Source: an uncultured Actinomycetes bacterium
GTDB lineage: Bacteria > Actinomycetota > Acidimicrobiia > IMCC26256 > PALSA-555
DNA: 14,438 nt
NCBI GenBank assembly: GCA_937927875.1
Contig: CALEYV010000042.1
Coordinates: forward strand, 1-14,438
Reading direction: 5' to 3'
The notes under the pieces are model-generated. The model saw only the letters and a list, made by a program, of their open reading frames with translations, had not been told where the DNA came from and searched no databases. Position 1 is the first letter of the stretch. Each line of letters begins with the position of its first letter. The position numbers were made by a program, and so were the translations under genes. Of this stretch, positions 1 through 7,908 are shown in pieces.

Positions 1-700
<700 letters not shown>

Positions 701-732
701 GTTCTTCTTGCTCTCGCTCGTGCTCGCTCTGG

Positions 733-758
733 GGTTCTCGACTCGCTGTTTGAGAACC
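733..758 (+). other. Stem-loop in the 23S-5S spacer
   Basis: GGTTCTC (733-739) pairs perfectly with GAGAACC (752-758), and the stem can extend by G740-U751 and A741-U750. It lies in the 65-base spacer between the end of 23S and the start of 5S. Such spacer stems commonly serve in rRNA precursor processing; that role is inferred here. No tRNA is present in the spacer. Confidence 0.5.
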
Positions 759-765
759 AATGATG

Positions 766-883
766 TTCCGGTGGCCACAGCGGCGGGGAAACACCCGTTC
801 CCATTCCGAACACGGCAGTGAAGACCGCCAGCGCCGATGGTACTTGGGGGGTGACTCCCCGGGAGAGTAGGTCGCCGCCGGAC
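766..883 (+). rRNA. rrf: 5S ribosomal RNA
   Basis: This is a 5S gene of about 118 nt. It is recognised from the internal block AGCGCCGATGGTACT, the segment CCCGTTCCCATTCCGAACACGG, and the GGGAGAGTAGG block near the 3' end. The terminal helix forms between 767-774 (TCCGGTGG) and 875-882 (CCGCCGGA), which fixes both ends to within a few bases. It follows the 23S gene in the usual 23S-5S order. The two genes are presumably transcribed together, with the 5S released by processing. Confidence 0.95.
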
Positions 884-893
884 TTTCTCTCGA

Positions 894-942
894 CGAAGCG
901 CCTCCGCGTCTCGCCTCACAGCGAGCGTGTCGAGGCGCTTCG
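894..942 (+). terminator. Large stem-loop after 5S, probable end of the rRNA operon
   Basis: CGAAGCGCCTC (894-904) is perfectly complementary to GAGGCGCTTCG (932-942). A nested arm pairs CTCGC (910-914) with GCGAG (921-925). The structure begins 11 bases after the 5S gene. There is no T-run behind it, so it is not a textbook intrinsic terminator. A U-less terminator or a processing or stabilising structure is possible. The stem is strong and the position is right, but the function is inferred. Confidence 0.6.
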
Positions 943-971
943 CCGCGTCAGGGCGTCGGTACTCTGCGTTG

Positions 972-1844
972 GTGGGCGCGCGACGAGACAACGACCGTCG
1001 AAAGCATCGGCGTCCACCGCGAGGGCGACGGGAGGGCGGCTTCGGCCCCTGGGGTCCGCCGCGCCCCGCCGAACACGAGCGCCGCCCTGACGAGCCTCGG
1101 CGCGACACCTCGCGCGGGTCGGCTCGGTACCGCGTCACGGGCCAGCGGAAGCCCGCGCGGCGCCCGGAGCGGAGCGGTCGCCCGAGCTCGCCGGCGCGCC
1201 CGCGCAGTCGGGTTCGGCGTCGTGTTCCGGCGAACGTGGAACGGGAGATCCTCGGCCTCGGGGACCGCCGAGGCAGCCACTACCTCGCCAGCCTTCTCGA
1301 GGCCGCTGACGACTTCGATCACGAGCGCGACCGCCGAGCCCTGCGAACGCTTCGAGAGCTCCGCGACGCGTTGCCCGACTCGCCGAGCATTCGTGAGCTC
1401 CTCGGCCTTACCCACTACCGGCTCGGGAACTTCCGGGCTGCAGCCAAGGAGCTAGAGGCCTTTATCGAGCTCAGCGGCTCGGTCGAGCAGCACCCCGTCT
1501 TGATGGACTGCTACCGGGCCCAGCACCGGTGGGCGAAGGTCGAGCAGCTGTGGCAGGAGCTCGCCGCCGCGTCGCCCTCGGGGCAGCTGGTGGCGGAGGG
1601 ACGCATCGTGGCCGCCGGCGCGCTCGCTGACCGGGGCAGGGTGACCGAGGCGGTCAGTCTGCTCTCCCGCAAGGCCGACGCCGTGAAAAGGCCTCGCGAG
1701 CACCATCTGCGCCTTTGGTACGCGCTGGCTGATCTCGAAGAACGCGCCGGCGACCACGCTCGAGCCCGCGCGCTCTTCGCCCGGGTCGCGGCGCACGATC
1801 CGCAGTTCGCCGACGTCTCCGATCGCCAGGCCGCTTTGGGCTGA
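972..1844 (+). CDS. Tetratricopeptide-repeat protein with basic, Arg/Pro-rich N-terminus
   Basis: A protein of about 290 residues in two parts. Roughly the first 80 residues are low-complexity and rich in Arg, Pro and Gly, which looks disordered and strongly basic. The rest is helical with TPR-like pairs, for example LGLTHYRLGNFRAAAKELEA and YALADLEERAGDHARARALF. The segment SVEQHPVLMDCYRAQHRW and the ending matched a TPR family I recall from Acidimicrobiia genomes; no function is known to me. The start is uncertain. GTG at 972 begins GARRDNDRR and lies outside the preceding stem-loop. An in-frame GTG at 927 lies inside that stem-loop, so I consider it less likely. No convincing ribosome binding site is visible for either. 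TPRs imply protein-protein contacts, and the basic tail could bind nucleic acid, but that is speculation. The gene stands alone between the rRNA operon and the SSB-like gene. Confidence 0.8.
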   Translation: MGARRDNDRRKHRRPPRGRREGGFGPWGPPRPAEHERRPDEPRRDTSRGSARYRVTGQRKPARRPERSGRPSSPARPRSRVRRRVPANVEREILGLGDRRGSHYLASLLEAADDFDHERDRRALRTLRELRDALPDSPSIRELLGLTHYRLGNFRAAAKELEAFIELSGSVEQHPVLMDCYRAQHRWAKVEQLWQELAAASPSGQLVAEGRIVAAGALADRGRVTEAVSLLSRKADAVKRPREHHLRLWYALADLEERAGDHARARALFARVAAHDPQFADVSDRQAALG

Positions 1845-1939
1845 CTCACCGTCGCACCCAGGCGGTAGACACATCGGAGCTTCCCCCGCCTTCCCCGACG
1901 CTGCGACCGGCCATCGGGCCGGCGAAGGGAAGGCTTTCA

Positions 1940-2314
1940 ATGGCTGATGAGCAGTCGACACCCACCATCAACCTGGCGATCCTGCGCGGAGCCGCGTCGG
2001 GAGCGCCCGAGATCCGGCAACTCCCGTCCGGACGCCGGCTCGCATCGTTCTCGGTGCGGACCCACGCGCTCGGTCCGCCTGCTACGTCGGTGCCGGTCGC
2101 GGCCTGGGATCCGTCGGCGTGGATCGAGGCGGTCGACGAAGGGGACGAGCTGATCGTCGCCGGATCCGTGCGGCGACGCTTCTACCGAGCCGTGACTGGC
2201 TCCCTGGCCTCCCGTGTGGAGCTCGAGGCGGCCGTCGTCGGCCGGGCGTCGGATGCCCGCAAGATCCGGCGAGCGCGCCACCTCGCCGAGGAGGCGCTCG
2301 AGGCGCTCGGGTGA
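1940..2314 (+). CDS. Small single-stranded DNA-binding (SSB-like) OB-fold protein
   Basis: A protein of 124 residues that fits one SSB-type OB fold. It has an N-terminal strand INLAILRG, a middle strand pair LPSGRRLASFSVRTH, then VPVAAWDP, the GDELIVAGSVRRRFYR strand, and a final strand SRVELEAAVVG around residue 100. The C-terminus is a short charged helix. It lacks the glycine-rich linker and acidic DDxxF-type tail with which housekeeping SSBs recruit partners, so it is probably an accessory SSB paralogue and not the essential ssb. ATG at 1940 has a good ribosome binding site (GAAGGGAAGG, about 1924-1933). A 6-bp hairpin (CCGGCC at 1907-1912 with GGCCGG at 1917-1922) lies directly upstream of that site. 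The gene precedes korA but a leader region separates them, so co-regulation is uncertain. Confidence 0.8.
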   Translation: MADEQSTPTINLAILRGAASGAPEIRQLPSGRRLASFSVRTHALGPPATSVPVAAWDPSAWIEAVDEGDELIVAGSVRRRFYRAVTGSLASRVELEAAVVGRASDARKIRRARHLAEEALEALG

Positions 2315-2333
2315 CGCTGCCGAGCGCGTCCGG

Positions 2334-2358
2334 CGTTCAACAAGCCTGAACGTATGAT
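2334..2358 (+). promoter_or_regulatory. Candidate korA promoter with overlapping inverted repeat
   Basis: TATGAT at 2353-2358 matches the bacterial -10 consensus at five of six bases. Immediately upstream is an inverted repeat GTTCA-N8-TGAAC (2334-2351), placed where a regulator could block or assist RNA polymerase. No good -35 hexamer is seen at 16-18 bp spacing, which would suit an activator-dependent or extended -10 promoter. Transcription from here would give korA a leader of about 85 nt. This is a sequence-only prediction. Confidence 0.4.
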
Positions 2359-2375
2359 GGGAAGCGGCTCGCGAA

Positions 2376-2410
2376 GGGTCCCCGAGCGTTGGGGCACAGC
2401 GAGGGGACCC
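2376..2410 (+). promoter_or_regulatory. Hairpin in the korA leader
   Basis: GGGTCCCC (2376-2383) pairs perfectly with GGGGACCC (2403-2410) across a 19-base loop, followed by a C-run and the imperfect repeat GGCCATTGGCC. It lies between the candidate promoter and the GTG start of korA. It could be an attenuator, an mRNA-stability element or part of a structured leader. I do not recognise it as a known riboswitch class. Confidence 0.4.
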
Positions 2411-2449
2411 CCCCAGGGCCATTGGCCAGGAACCGAGCAGCGAGGACGC

Positions 2450-4303
2450 GTGACCGCGAAGACCACCTTCCTTGAGCCGGAGTCGCTCGACCGCGTCGTC
2501 ATTCGGTTCGCTGGCGACTCGGGCGACGGGATGCAGCTCGCGGGGGACCGGTTCACCGACGTCAGCGCCGCATTCGGCAACGACCTGGCCACCATGCCGA
2601 ACTACCCGGCGGAGATCCGGGCCCCCGCCGGGACGATCGCCGGGGTTTCGTCCTTCCAGGTCCATATCTCGGACCACGAGATTCTTACCCCGGGCGACAT
2701 GCCCAACGTGCTCGTCGCCATGAACCCGGCCGCCCTGCGGGCCAACATCACCGAGCTCGAGCCCGGCGGCACGATCCTCGTCAACTCGGACGCCTTCGAG
2801 CAGCGCAACCTCGAGAAGGCGGGCTACCAGGCCAGCCCGCTCGAGGACGGCTCGCTGACGGCCTTCCGCGTCATCCAGGTCCCGATGACGTCCATCACCT
2901 TGGAGGCCACCAAGCCGCTCGGCGTGAAGCCTCGCGACGCTGAGCGCTCGAAGAACTTCTTCGCGCTCGGCTTGCTGTCGTGGATGTACACCCGCCCGAT
3001 CGATGCGACGGTCGAGTGGATCAACGAGAAGTTCGCCAACCGGGAGATGGTGCAGGCCGCCAACCTGGCCGCCTTCAAGGCCGGGTATCACTTCGGCGAG
3101 ACGGCGGAGCTCTTCGAGCACGCGTACGAGGTGGCGCCGGCTCAGCTCGAGCCTGGCCGTTACCGCAACGTCACCGGCAACGTCGCGCTCGCTGCCGGCC
3201 TGGTCGCCGCCTCGCAGCAGAGCACGCTGCCGATCGTCTACGCGTCGTACCCGATCACGCCGGCGTCCGACATCCTCCACGAACTCTCGCGGCACAAGAA
3301 CTTCGGGGTGCGAACCCTGCAGGCCGAGGACGAGATCGCCGCTGTCGGCGTCGCCATCGGGGCTGCGTTCGCCGGGCAGCTCGGCATCACCGCCACCAGC
3401 GGGCCCGGCGTCGACCTGAAGGCCGAGGGCGTCGGACTCGCGATCAGCCTCGAGCTCCCGCTCGTCGTCGTGGACGTCCAGCGCGGCGGCCCCTCGACCG
3501 GCCTGCCGACGAAGACTGAACAGTCCGACCTGCTGCTGGCGATGTTCGGGCGCCATGGCGAGGCGCCGCTGCCGATCGTGGCCGCGCGCTCGCCGAGCCA
3601 CTGCTTCGACGCCGCGTTCGAGGCGGTGCGCATCGCTGTGAAGTACCGGACGCCGGTCATCCTGCTCACCGACGGGTATCTCGCCAACGGTGCCGAGCCC
3701 TGGAAGCTGCCGGATGTTGGCGCGCTGCCGGACATCTCGGTGCCCTTCGCAACCGAGCCCAACCACGACGGCGAGTTCTGGCCCTACCTGCGGGACCCCG
3801 AGACGCTCGCTCGACCGTGGGCGATCCCTGGCACCCCGGGTCTCATGCACCGCATCGGCGGCCTCGAGAAGGAAGACGGCACCGGCAACGTCAACTACGA
3901 CCCGCTGAACCACCAGCACATGGTCGAGCTCCGCGCGCAGAAGGTCGCCGGCATCGCGAAGGAGCTCCCGCCCGTGACCGTCGACGACCCCGACGGCGCG
4001 TCGCTGCTCGTCCTCGGGTGGGGCAGCACGTGGGGCTCGATCCAGCAGGCGGTACGCGAGGCGAGAGCGGCCGGGACACCAGCCGCCCACGCGCACCTCG
4101 TGCACCTGAACCCCTTCCCGCCGAACCTCGGCGAGGTGCTGGCCCGCTACGACCGGATCCTCGTGCCCGAGATGAACCTCGGGCAGCTGACCAAGCTGGT
4201 GCGGGCCGAGTTCCTCGTGGACGCCAAGACGCTGCCGAAAGTCCAGGGGCTGCCGTTTCGCGCTTCCGAGATCGAGGCCGCGATCCAGGAGATGAGCCGT
4301 TGA
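2450..4303 (+). CDS. korA: 2-oxoacid (probably 2-oxoglutarate):ferredoxin oxidoreductase, fused gamma-alpha subunit
   Basis: With KorB this subunit oxidatively decarboxylates a 2-oxoacid, in Actinomycetota usually 2-oxoglutarate, to the acyl-CoA with reduction of ferredoxin, giving a CoA- and ferredoxin-dependent TCA-cycle step. It is about 617 residues, the normal length for the fused type. The gamma domain comes first (residues 15-200), with the hallmark FAGDSGDGMQ near residue 20. The alpha pyrimidine-binding domain follows, with YPITPASD at 267-274, TSGPGVDLKAEG, and QRGGPSTGLPTKTEQSD from residue 344. A C-terminal domain carries VLGWGSTWG. I chose GTG at 2450, preceded by GAGGA, because the family begins just before the gamma domain. 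An upstream ATG at 2354 would add 32 low-complexity residues and overlaps a -10-like box. The stop overlaps the korB start (TTGA, 4300-4303). Substrate choice between 2-oxoglutarate and other 2-oxoacids is inferred from the family. Confidence 0.93.
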   Translation: MTAKTTFLEPESLDRVVIRFAGDSGDGMQLAGDRFTDVSAAFGNDLATMPNYPAEIRAPAGTIAGVSSFQVHISDHEILTPGDMPNVLVAMNPAALRANITELEPGGTILVNSDAFEQRNLEKAGYQASPLEDGSLTAFRVIQVPMTSITLEATKPLGVKPRDAERSKNFFALGLLSWMYTRPIDATVEWINEKFANREMVQAANLAAFKAGYHFGETAELFEHAYEVAPAQLEPGRYRNVTGNVALAAGLVAASQQSTLPIVYASYPITPASDILHELSRHKNFGVRTLQAEDEIAAVGVAIGAAFAGQLGITATSGPGVDLKAEGVGLAISLELPLVVVDVQRGGPSTGLPTKTEQSDLLLAMFGRHGEAPLPIVAARSPSHCFDAAFEAVRIAVKYRTPVILLTDGYLANGAEPWKLPDVGALPDISVPFATEPNHDGEFWPYLRDPETLARPWAIPGTPGLMHRIGGLEKEDGTGNVNYDPLNHQHMVELRAQKVAGIAKELPPVTVDDPDGASLLVLGWGSTWGSIQQAVREARAAGTPAAHAHLVHLNPFPPNLGEVLARYDRILVPEMNLGQLTKLVRAEFLVDAKTLPKVQGLPFRASEIEAAIQEMSR

Positions 4304-5325
4304 GCGACGAAGCAGCGATCGGGACGCTGTCCCGCAAGGACTTCCAGTCCGACCAGGAGGTCCGTTGGTGCCCGGGCTGCGGCGACTACTCGATCCTCGC
4401 CGCGATCCAGCTGCTCCTGCCCGAGCTCGGCGTGCGGCCGGAGAACCTGGTGTTCGTCTCCGGCATCGGCTGCGCGGCTCGCTTCCCTTACTACATGAAC
4501 GTCTACGGGCTGCACGGCATCCACGGCCGCGCCCCGGCGATCGCGACCGGCGTCGCGCTCGCTCGTCCCGACCTCGACGTGTGGGTCATCGGCGGCGACG
4601 GCGACATGTTCTCCATCGGCGGGAACCACCTCATCCACTCGCTGCGCCGCAACGTCAACCTGACGATGCTCATGTTCAACAACCAGATCTACGGGTTGAC
4701 GAAGGGCCAGTACTCGCCGACCAGCGAGATCGGCAAGATCACGAAGTCGTCTCCGTTCGGCAGCCTCGACACGCCGTTCAACCCGGTTTCGGTGGCGCTG
4801 GGCGCCGAGGCAACGTTCGTCGCCCGCACCCACGACCTCGACCGGAAGCACATGGTCGAGGTGTTCCGTCGGGCCCACGAGCACCGCGGGGCGTCGTTCG
4901 TCGAGGTGTATCAGAACTGCAACGTTTTCAACGACGGCGCGTTCTCGGCGGTGACGGGCAAGGAAGTGCGGCCCGACATGCTGATCGAGCTCCACCACGG
5001 CGAGCCGGTCCGCTTCGGAGCCAACGGCGAGCACGGCGTGATCCTCAACCGGTTCGGCGAGTGCGAGGTCGTCGAGGTGGCTGATGTGGGCGAGGACCGG
5101 ATCCTGGTTCACGACGAGCACCGCACGGACCCGACCCTCGCGTTCGCGCTGTCCCGGCTCGCCGACCGGCCCACGGTGCCGACGCCGATGGGCGTGTTCC
5201 GCGACGTGGCCCGCCCGACCTACGAGGGCGAGGTGCAACGTCAGCTCGTCACGGCCTCGGAGCGCCAAGGCCCGGGCGACCTCGCCGCGCTCGTCGGGGC
5301 GGGCGCGACGTGGGACGTCGGCTAA
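4300..5325 (+). CDS. korB: 2-oxoacid (probably 2-oxoglutarate):ferredoxin oxidoreductase, beta subunit
   Basis: The 341-residue beta subunit binds thiamine diphosphate and an iron-sulfur cluster and completes the KorAB enzyme. CPGCGDY (Cys24, Cys27) and SGIGCAARFP supply cluster cysteines, with a further candidate in YQNCNVFND. VIGGDGDMFSIGGNH is the thiamine-diphosphate/Mg motif (GDG...N). NNQIYGLTKGQYSPTS is also strongly conserved in the family. The start is TTG at 4300, overlapping the korA stop by four bases, with AGGAG at 4287-4291 as ribosome binding site; no closer ATG or GTG fits the family N-terminus. Such overlap usually couples translation of the two subunits. The stop codon overlaps the stop of the convergent DUF1015 gene, so no separate terminator fits between them. 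Confidence 0.95.
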   Translation: MSDEAAIGTLSRKDFQSDQEVRWCPGCGDYSILAAIQLLLPELGVRPENLVFVSGIGCAARFPYYMNVYGLHGIHGRAPAIATGVALARPDLDVWVIGGDGDMFSIGGNHLIHSLRRNVNLTMLMFNNQIYGLTKGQYSPTSEIGKITKSSPFGSLDTPFNPVSVALGAEATFVARTHDLDRKHMVEVFRRAHEHRGASFVEVYQNCNVFNDGAFSAVTGKEVRPDMLIELHHGEPVRFGANGEHGVILNRFGECEVVEVADVGEDRILVHDEHRTDPTLAFALSRLADRPTVPTPMGVFRDVARPTYEGEVQRQLVTASERQGPGDLAALVGAGATWDVG

Positions 5326-6545
5326 GCCCGACTGCCCGCGTCCAGATCCCGCATCACCAAGCCGGTCCGCGGCTTCGGCCAGAAGAAGCTCGTCTTCTCG
5401 GGCATGCGCAGCCCGGCGAGCGCGGCGGCTCGGATCTGGGCCACCGTCACGGGCCGGAGGAGCACCGCGGCATCGGCGGCGCCCTTCTCAACCATCGACG
5501 CGCAGGTGACCGCGTCGTCCCGGTAGGCGAGCTCGGCCTCACCCAGCGCTGGCCGCACCCAGACGTCGAAGCGAGCCGCGTCGACGTCCCGTAGCTCGCT
5601 CGGCAGGCTCCGCTCGGCGAGCGCCACCGCGTCGGTGGTCGGCGACAGCCACGCCAGACCCTCGCGGTCGACGAGACCGAGGCCACGCTCGCGCGCGGCC
5701 CGGCGCTGCAGGTCCCGGACGCCGGCCTCCGTGTTCGGTCCGGCCGGCTCGACCCGAAGCGAGGCGGCCAGTCGCTCGCGCAGGTCGGCGGGTGCCCCGT
5801 GCACCAGGCGGTGGATGGCCCGCACGTCGAGCATGGCCTCGTCCAGCTCCACGACGAGGGCCATGACGGCGCCGGCCGCGGGATCGGCCGGTCGGTCGGC
5901 GTGATACGTGCGGGCGGTCTCGAACCGGTGGTGCCCGTCGGCGAGGACGAGCGGCGCCCGGCTCACCGCGGCGCGGATCGCCTCCATGCGCCGGTCGTCG
6001 TCGATCAGTGACAGGCCGTGCCACGTGTCGGAGTCGTCGACGGCCGTCGCGACCGCCGCCTCGAGCGGCGGCACCTGCTCGGTGAGCCCGCTGGCGAGGG
6101 TGAGGCACCAGATCGGGTCGAAGTTGGCCCGGGTGGCCCGGAGGAGGGCGAGGCGATCGCTCCGGGCCTTCGGCAGCGTCCGCTCGTGGGGGAGCACCTC
6201 GCCGTCGCCTTCCGGGAGCCGCAGCGCGCCGATGACCCCCAGCGTGCGGTGCGCCGCGCCGCCGGAGCCCGTGTACCGCATCTCGTAGCCGTAGAAGGCG
6301 GGCGTGGCATCGGTGGCGAGCACGCCGCTCGACTCCCAGGCCTGGAACGCCGTGGCCGCGCTCTCGTACGGATCCTGGGGCGGCGTCGCGCGGGGCAGGA
6401 TCAGCCGGACCGCGTTGTGCGGGTCCGCCGCCTCGAGGCGGGCGCGGGCCTCCTCGTCGATGACGTCATAGGGCGGTGCGACCACGGCCGACAGGTCGGG
6501 ACCGGCGCGATAGCGCGTCCCGCGAAAGGGAAGGAAGTCGGGCAC
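5322..6545 (-). CDS. DUF1015 family protein
   Basis: About 407 residues, close to the usual DUF1015 length (roughly 400-430). Family hallmarks are PFRGTRY at the N-terminus, VVAPPYDVI near residues 21-29, LPHERTLPKARSDRLALLRA, FDPIWCL, and ADGHHRFETARTYH in the middle. The biochemical role is not established; the conserved His/Asp residues suggest an enzyme. I placed the start at GTG 6545, where the family N-terminus (PDFLPFRG) begins and a GGGAG lies 11 bases upstream. ATG at 6587 or 6638 would add 14 or 31 unconserved residues. The 6638 start would also collide with the divergent TPR gene. Its 3' end overlaps the end of korB by four bases, tail to tail. No N-terminal signal peptide or membrane segment is seen, so it is probably cytoplasmic. 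Confidence 0.88.
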   Translation of the reverse strand: MPDFLPFRGTRYRAGPDLSAVVAPPYDVIDEEARARLEAADPHNAVRLILPRATPPQDPYESAATAFQAWESSGVLATDATPAFYGYEMRYTGSGGAAHRTLGVIGALRLPEGDGEVLPHERTLPKARSDRLALLRATRANFDPIWCLTLASGLTEQVPPLEAAVATAVDDSDTWHGLSLIDDDRRMEAIRAAVSRAPLVLADGHHRFETARTYHADRPADPAAGAVMALVVELDEAMLDVRAIHRLVHGAPADLRERLAASLRVEPAGPNTEAGVRDLQRRAARERGLGLVDREGLAWLSPTTDAVALAERSLPSELRDVDAARFDVWVRPALGEAELAYRDDAVTCASMVEKGAADAAVLLRPVTVAQIRAAALAGLRMPEKTSFFWPKPRTGLVMRDLDAGSRA

Positions 6546-6552
6546 GACCAGG

Positions 6553-6582
6553 TTGACTCCCGGTGGAGGGGCGGTCGATTTT
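6553..6582 (+). promoter_or_regulatory. Candidate promoter for the TPR-HAD pair
   Basis: TTGACT (6553-6558) is a near-consensus -35 box, followed after 18 bases by GATTTT (6577-6582), a weak -10. This is the least GC-rich stretch between the divergent DUF1015 and TPR genes. It would place transcription start about 45 nt before the TPR start codon. The spacing is acceptable but the -10 is poor, so this is tentative. Confidence 0.3.
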
Positions 6583-6636
6583 CGCATACGGTGCCGCGGG
6601 CGCCCCGATTCCTCCCTCGGAGCCACGGAGACACGC

Positions 6637-7014
6637 ATGAGCGACGAGCGGGACGATCTCGCCGCCTACGACGCATTCACAGAGGGCAGCCGGCTGCTCG
6701 CGTCGGCGAACCACCATGCAGCCGCGGTCGCGCTCGAGCGCGCGCGCGACCTGGAGCCCGACAAGGGATCCATCCGCGAGGCGCTCGGCCGCGCCTACTT
6801 CCGCAGCGGCCGCATCCCGGACGCCCGTTCGGAGTTCGAGCGGGCCGTCGACATCGACCCGGTGAACGACTACGCCCACTTCGGGCTCGGGCTCTGCCTG
6901 CTCCGGACCGGTGACACGGTCGGGGCCCGCCGTCACCTGAAGCTGGCGGTGGCGATGCGACCGTTGGAGGAGTATCGCCGCGCCCTCGCCGAGGTCGCCG
7001 AGCCCGGATCCTGA
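6637..7014 (+). CDS. Small tetratricopeptide-repeat protein
   Basis: A 125-residue protein made almost entirely of about three TPR helix pairs: GSRLLASANHHAAAVALERA, then EALGRAYFRSGRIPDARSEF with the closing ERAVDIDPVN, then LGLCLLRTGDTVGARRHLKL. No signal peptide, membrane segment or extra domain is visible, so it is presumably a cytoplasmic scaffold. ATG 6637 has GGAG at 6627-6630, a normal spacing. An in-frame upstream ATG at 6553 would add 28 residues without TPR character and would reach into the DUF1015 start region, so I rejected it. The stop overlaps the next gene's ATG by one base (TGATG). This suggests the TPR protein and the HAD phosphatase are made together, though no functional link is known to me. 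Confidence 0.85.
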   Translation: MSDERDDLAAYDAFTEGSRLLASANHHAAAVALERARDLEPDKGSIREALGRAYFRSGRIPDARSEFERAVDIDPVNDYAHFGLGLCLLRTGDTVGARRHLKLAVAMRPLEEYRRALAEVAEPGS

Positions 7015-7832
7015 TGCCCCGGGGCGGGAAGGTCGTGTGCTGCGACCTCGACGGGGTGGTGTGGCGCGGCGACGAACCGATCCGAGGGTCGGCGGCCGGC
7101 ATCGAGCTGCTGCGCCGCTCCGGGCTGCGGGTCGGGTTCCTGTCCAACAACTCGAGCCAGCCGGTCGGCGAGGTCGTCGCGAAGCTGGCCCGCTTCGGCG
7201 TGGACGTCGACGCCGCGGACGTCTTGACGAGTGCCCTCGCCGCCGCCGACCTGCTCGCCGCCGAGCTGCCGCCCGGGTCGGACGTCCTGGTGTGCGGCGG
7301 CCCGGGCGTGCACGAGGCCCTGACCGCGGCCGGGCTCCGCCCCGTCACCGACGCACCGGCGGCTGCGGTCGTCGTCGGCTTCCACCGCGACTTCGACTTC
7401 GACGAGCTCGACCGGGCGTCCCGCGCGATCCGGGCCGGCGCCCGGTTCGTGGCCACCAACCTCGACGCCACCTACCCCGTGCCCGACGGGCTGCTCCCGG
7501 GCGCCGGCTCCATCGTGGCGGCGATCGCGACCGCGTCGGGCGCGACGCCCGAGGTCGCGGGCAAGCCGTCCCGACCGATGGCGGACCTCGTCCGGCACCG
7601 GCTCGGGAGCGACGGCGTCGTCGTCGGCGACCGGCCGAGCACCGACGGCGCCTTCGCCGACCAGCTCGGCTGGCCGTTCGCGCTCGTCCTCTCCGGCGTC
7701 ACCGCGCCGGACCCGCCCCCGGGCGGTGAGCCGGTCCCCGATCCACCGCCGCCGTTCGTGGCCGACGACCTCGCGTCGCTCGTCCCCAGCCTCATCGAAG
7801 CGTTCAGCGAGACGGGGCCCCGCCTAACCTGA
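7014..7832 (+). CDS. HAD-superfamily hydrolase, class IIA (NagD / phosphoglycolate phosphatase-like)
   Basis: A 272-residue phosphatase of the HAD-IIA type. Motif I is CCDLDGVVW with nucleophile Asp11 and acid/base Asp13. Motif II is FLSNNSS around residues 42-48. Motif III probably uses Lys184 in VAGKPSRPM. Motif IV is GDRPSTDGAFA (205-215), with Asp206 and Asp211 for Mg binding. The region between motifs II and III (about 65-180) is the C2-type cap found in NagD-like enzymes. Family members dephosphorylate small phospho-metabolites such as nucleotides, sugar phosphates or phosphoglycolate; the substrate cannot be read from the sequence. The C-terminal 45 residues include a proline-rich stretch (DPPPGGEPVPDPPPP) before a final helix. 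It is translationally linked to the preceding TPR gene and is followed by a 76-base gap before tlyA. Confidence 0.9.
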   Translation: MPRGGKVVCCDLDGVVWRGDEPIRGSAAGIELLRRSGLRVGFLSNNSSQPVGEVVAKLARFGVDVDAADVLTSALAAADLLAAELPPGSDVLVCGGPGVHEALTAAGLRPVTDAPAAAVVVGFHRDFDFDELDRASRAIRAGARFVATNLDATYPVPDGLLPGAGSIVAAIATASGATPEVAGKPSRPMADLVRHRLGSDGVVVGDRPSTDGAFADQLGWPFALVLSGVTAPDPPPGGEPVPDPPPPFVADDLASLVPSLIEAFSETGPRLT

Positions 7833-7843
7833 GCGTCAGAACC

Positions 7844-7857
7844 GTGTTCGCGAACAC
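7844..7857. promoter_or_regulatory. Perfect 14-bp palindrome upstream of tlyA
   Basis: GTGTTCGCGAACAC is an uninterrupted perfect palindrome in the 76-base gap between the HAD gene and tlyA. It has the form of a dimeric regulator's operator. It contains the half-sites of the actinobacterial SOS box (CGAAC / GTTCG) but in the opposite order and without the 4-base spacer, so I do not call it a LexA site. If functional it would control the tlyA-nadK-recN run. Confidence 0.4.
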
Positions 7858-7908
7858 ATCGCCCCTGCGCGCACCTCGGCGCGACGTCGCGCTGCGGCTC
7901 CGGCGCGG

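Noticed and set aside
2354..2449. N-terminal extension of KorA from ATG 2354
   Set aside because: The 32 added residues are low-complexity. They cover a -10-like box and a hairpin, and the family begins near GTG 2450, which has a GAGGA site.
1937..4105. A 722-codon minus-strand ORF
   Set aside because: It lies antisense to the SSB-like gene and korA, which have clear family motifs. Long antisense frames are expected at this GC content, and its translation shows no domain.
7844..7857. LexA/SOS box controlling recN
   Set aside because: An SOS box has CGAAC-N4-GTTCG; here the halves are in reverse order with no spacer.
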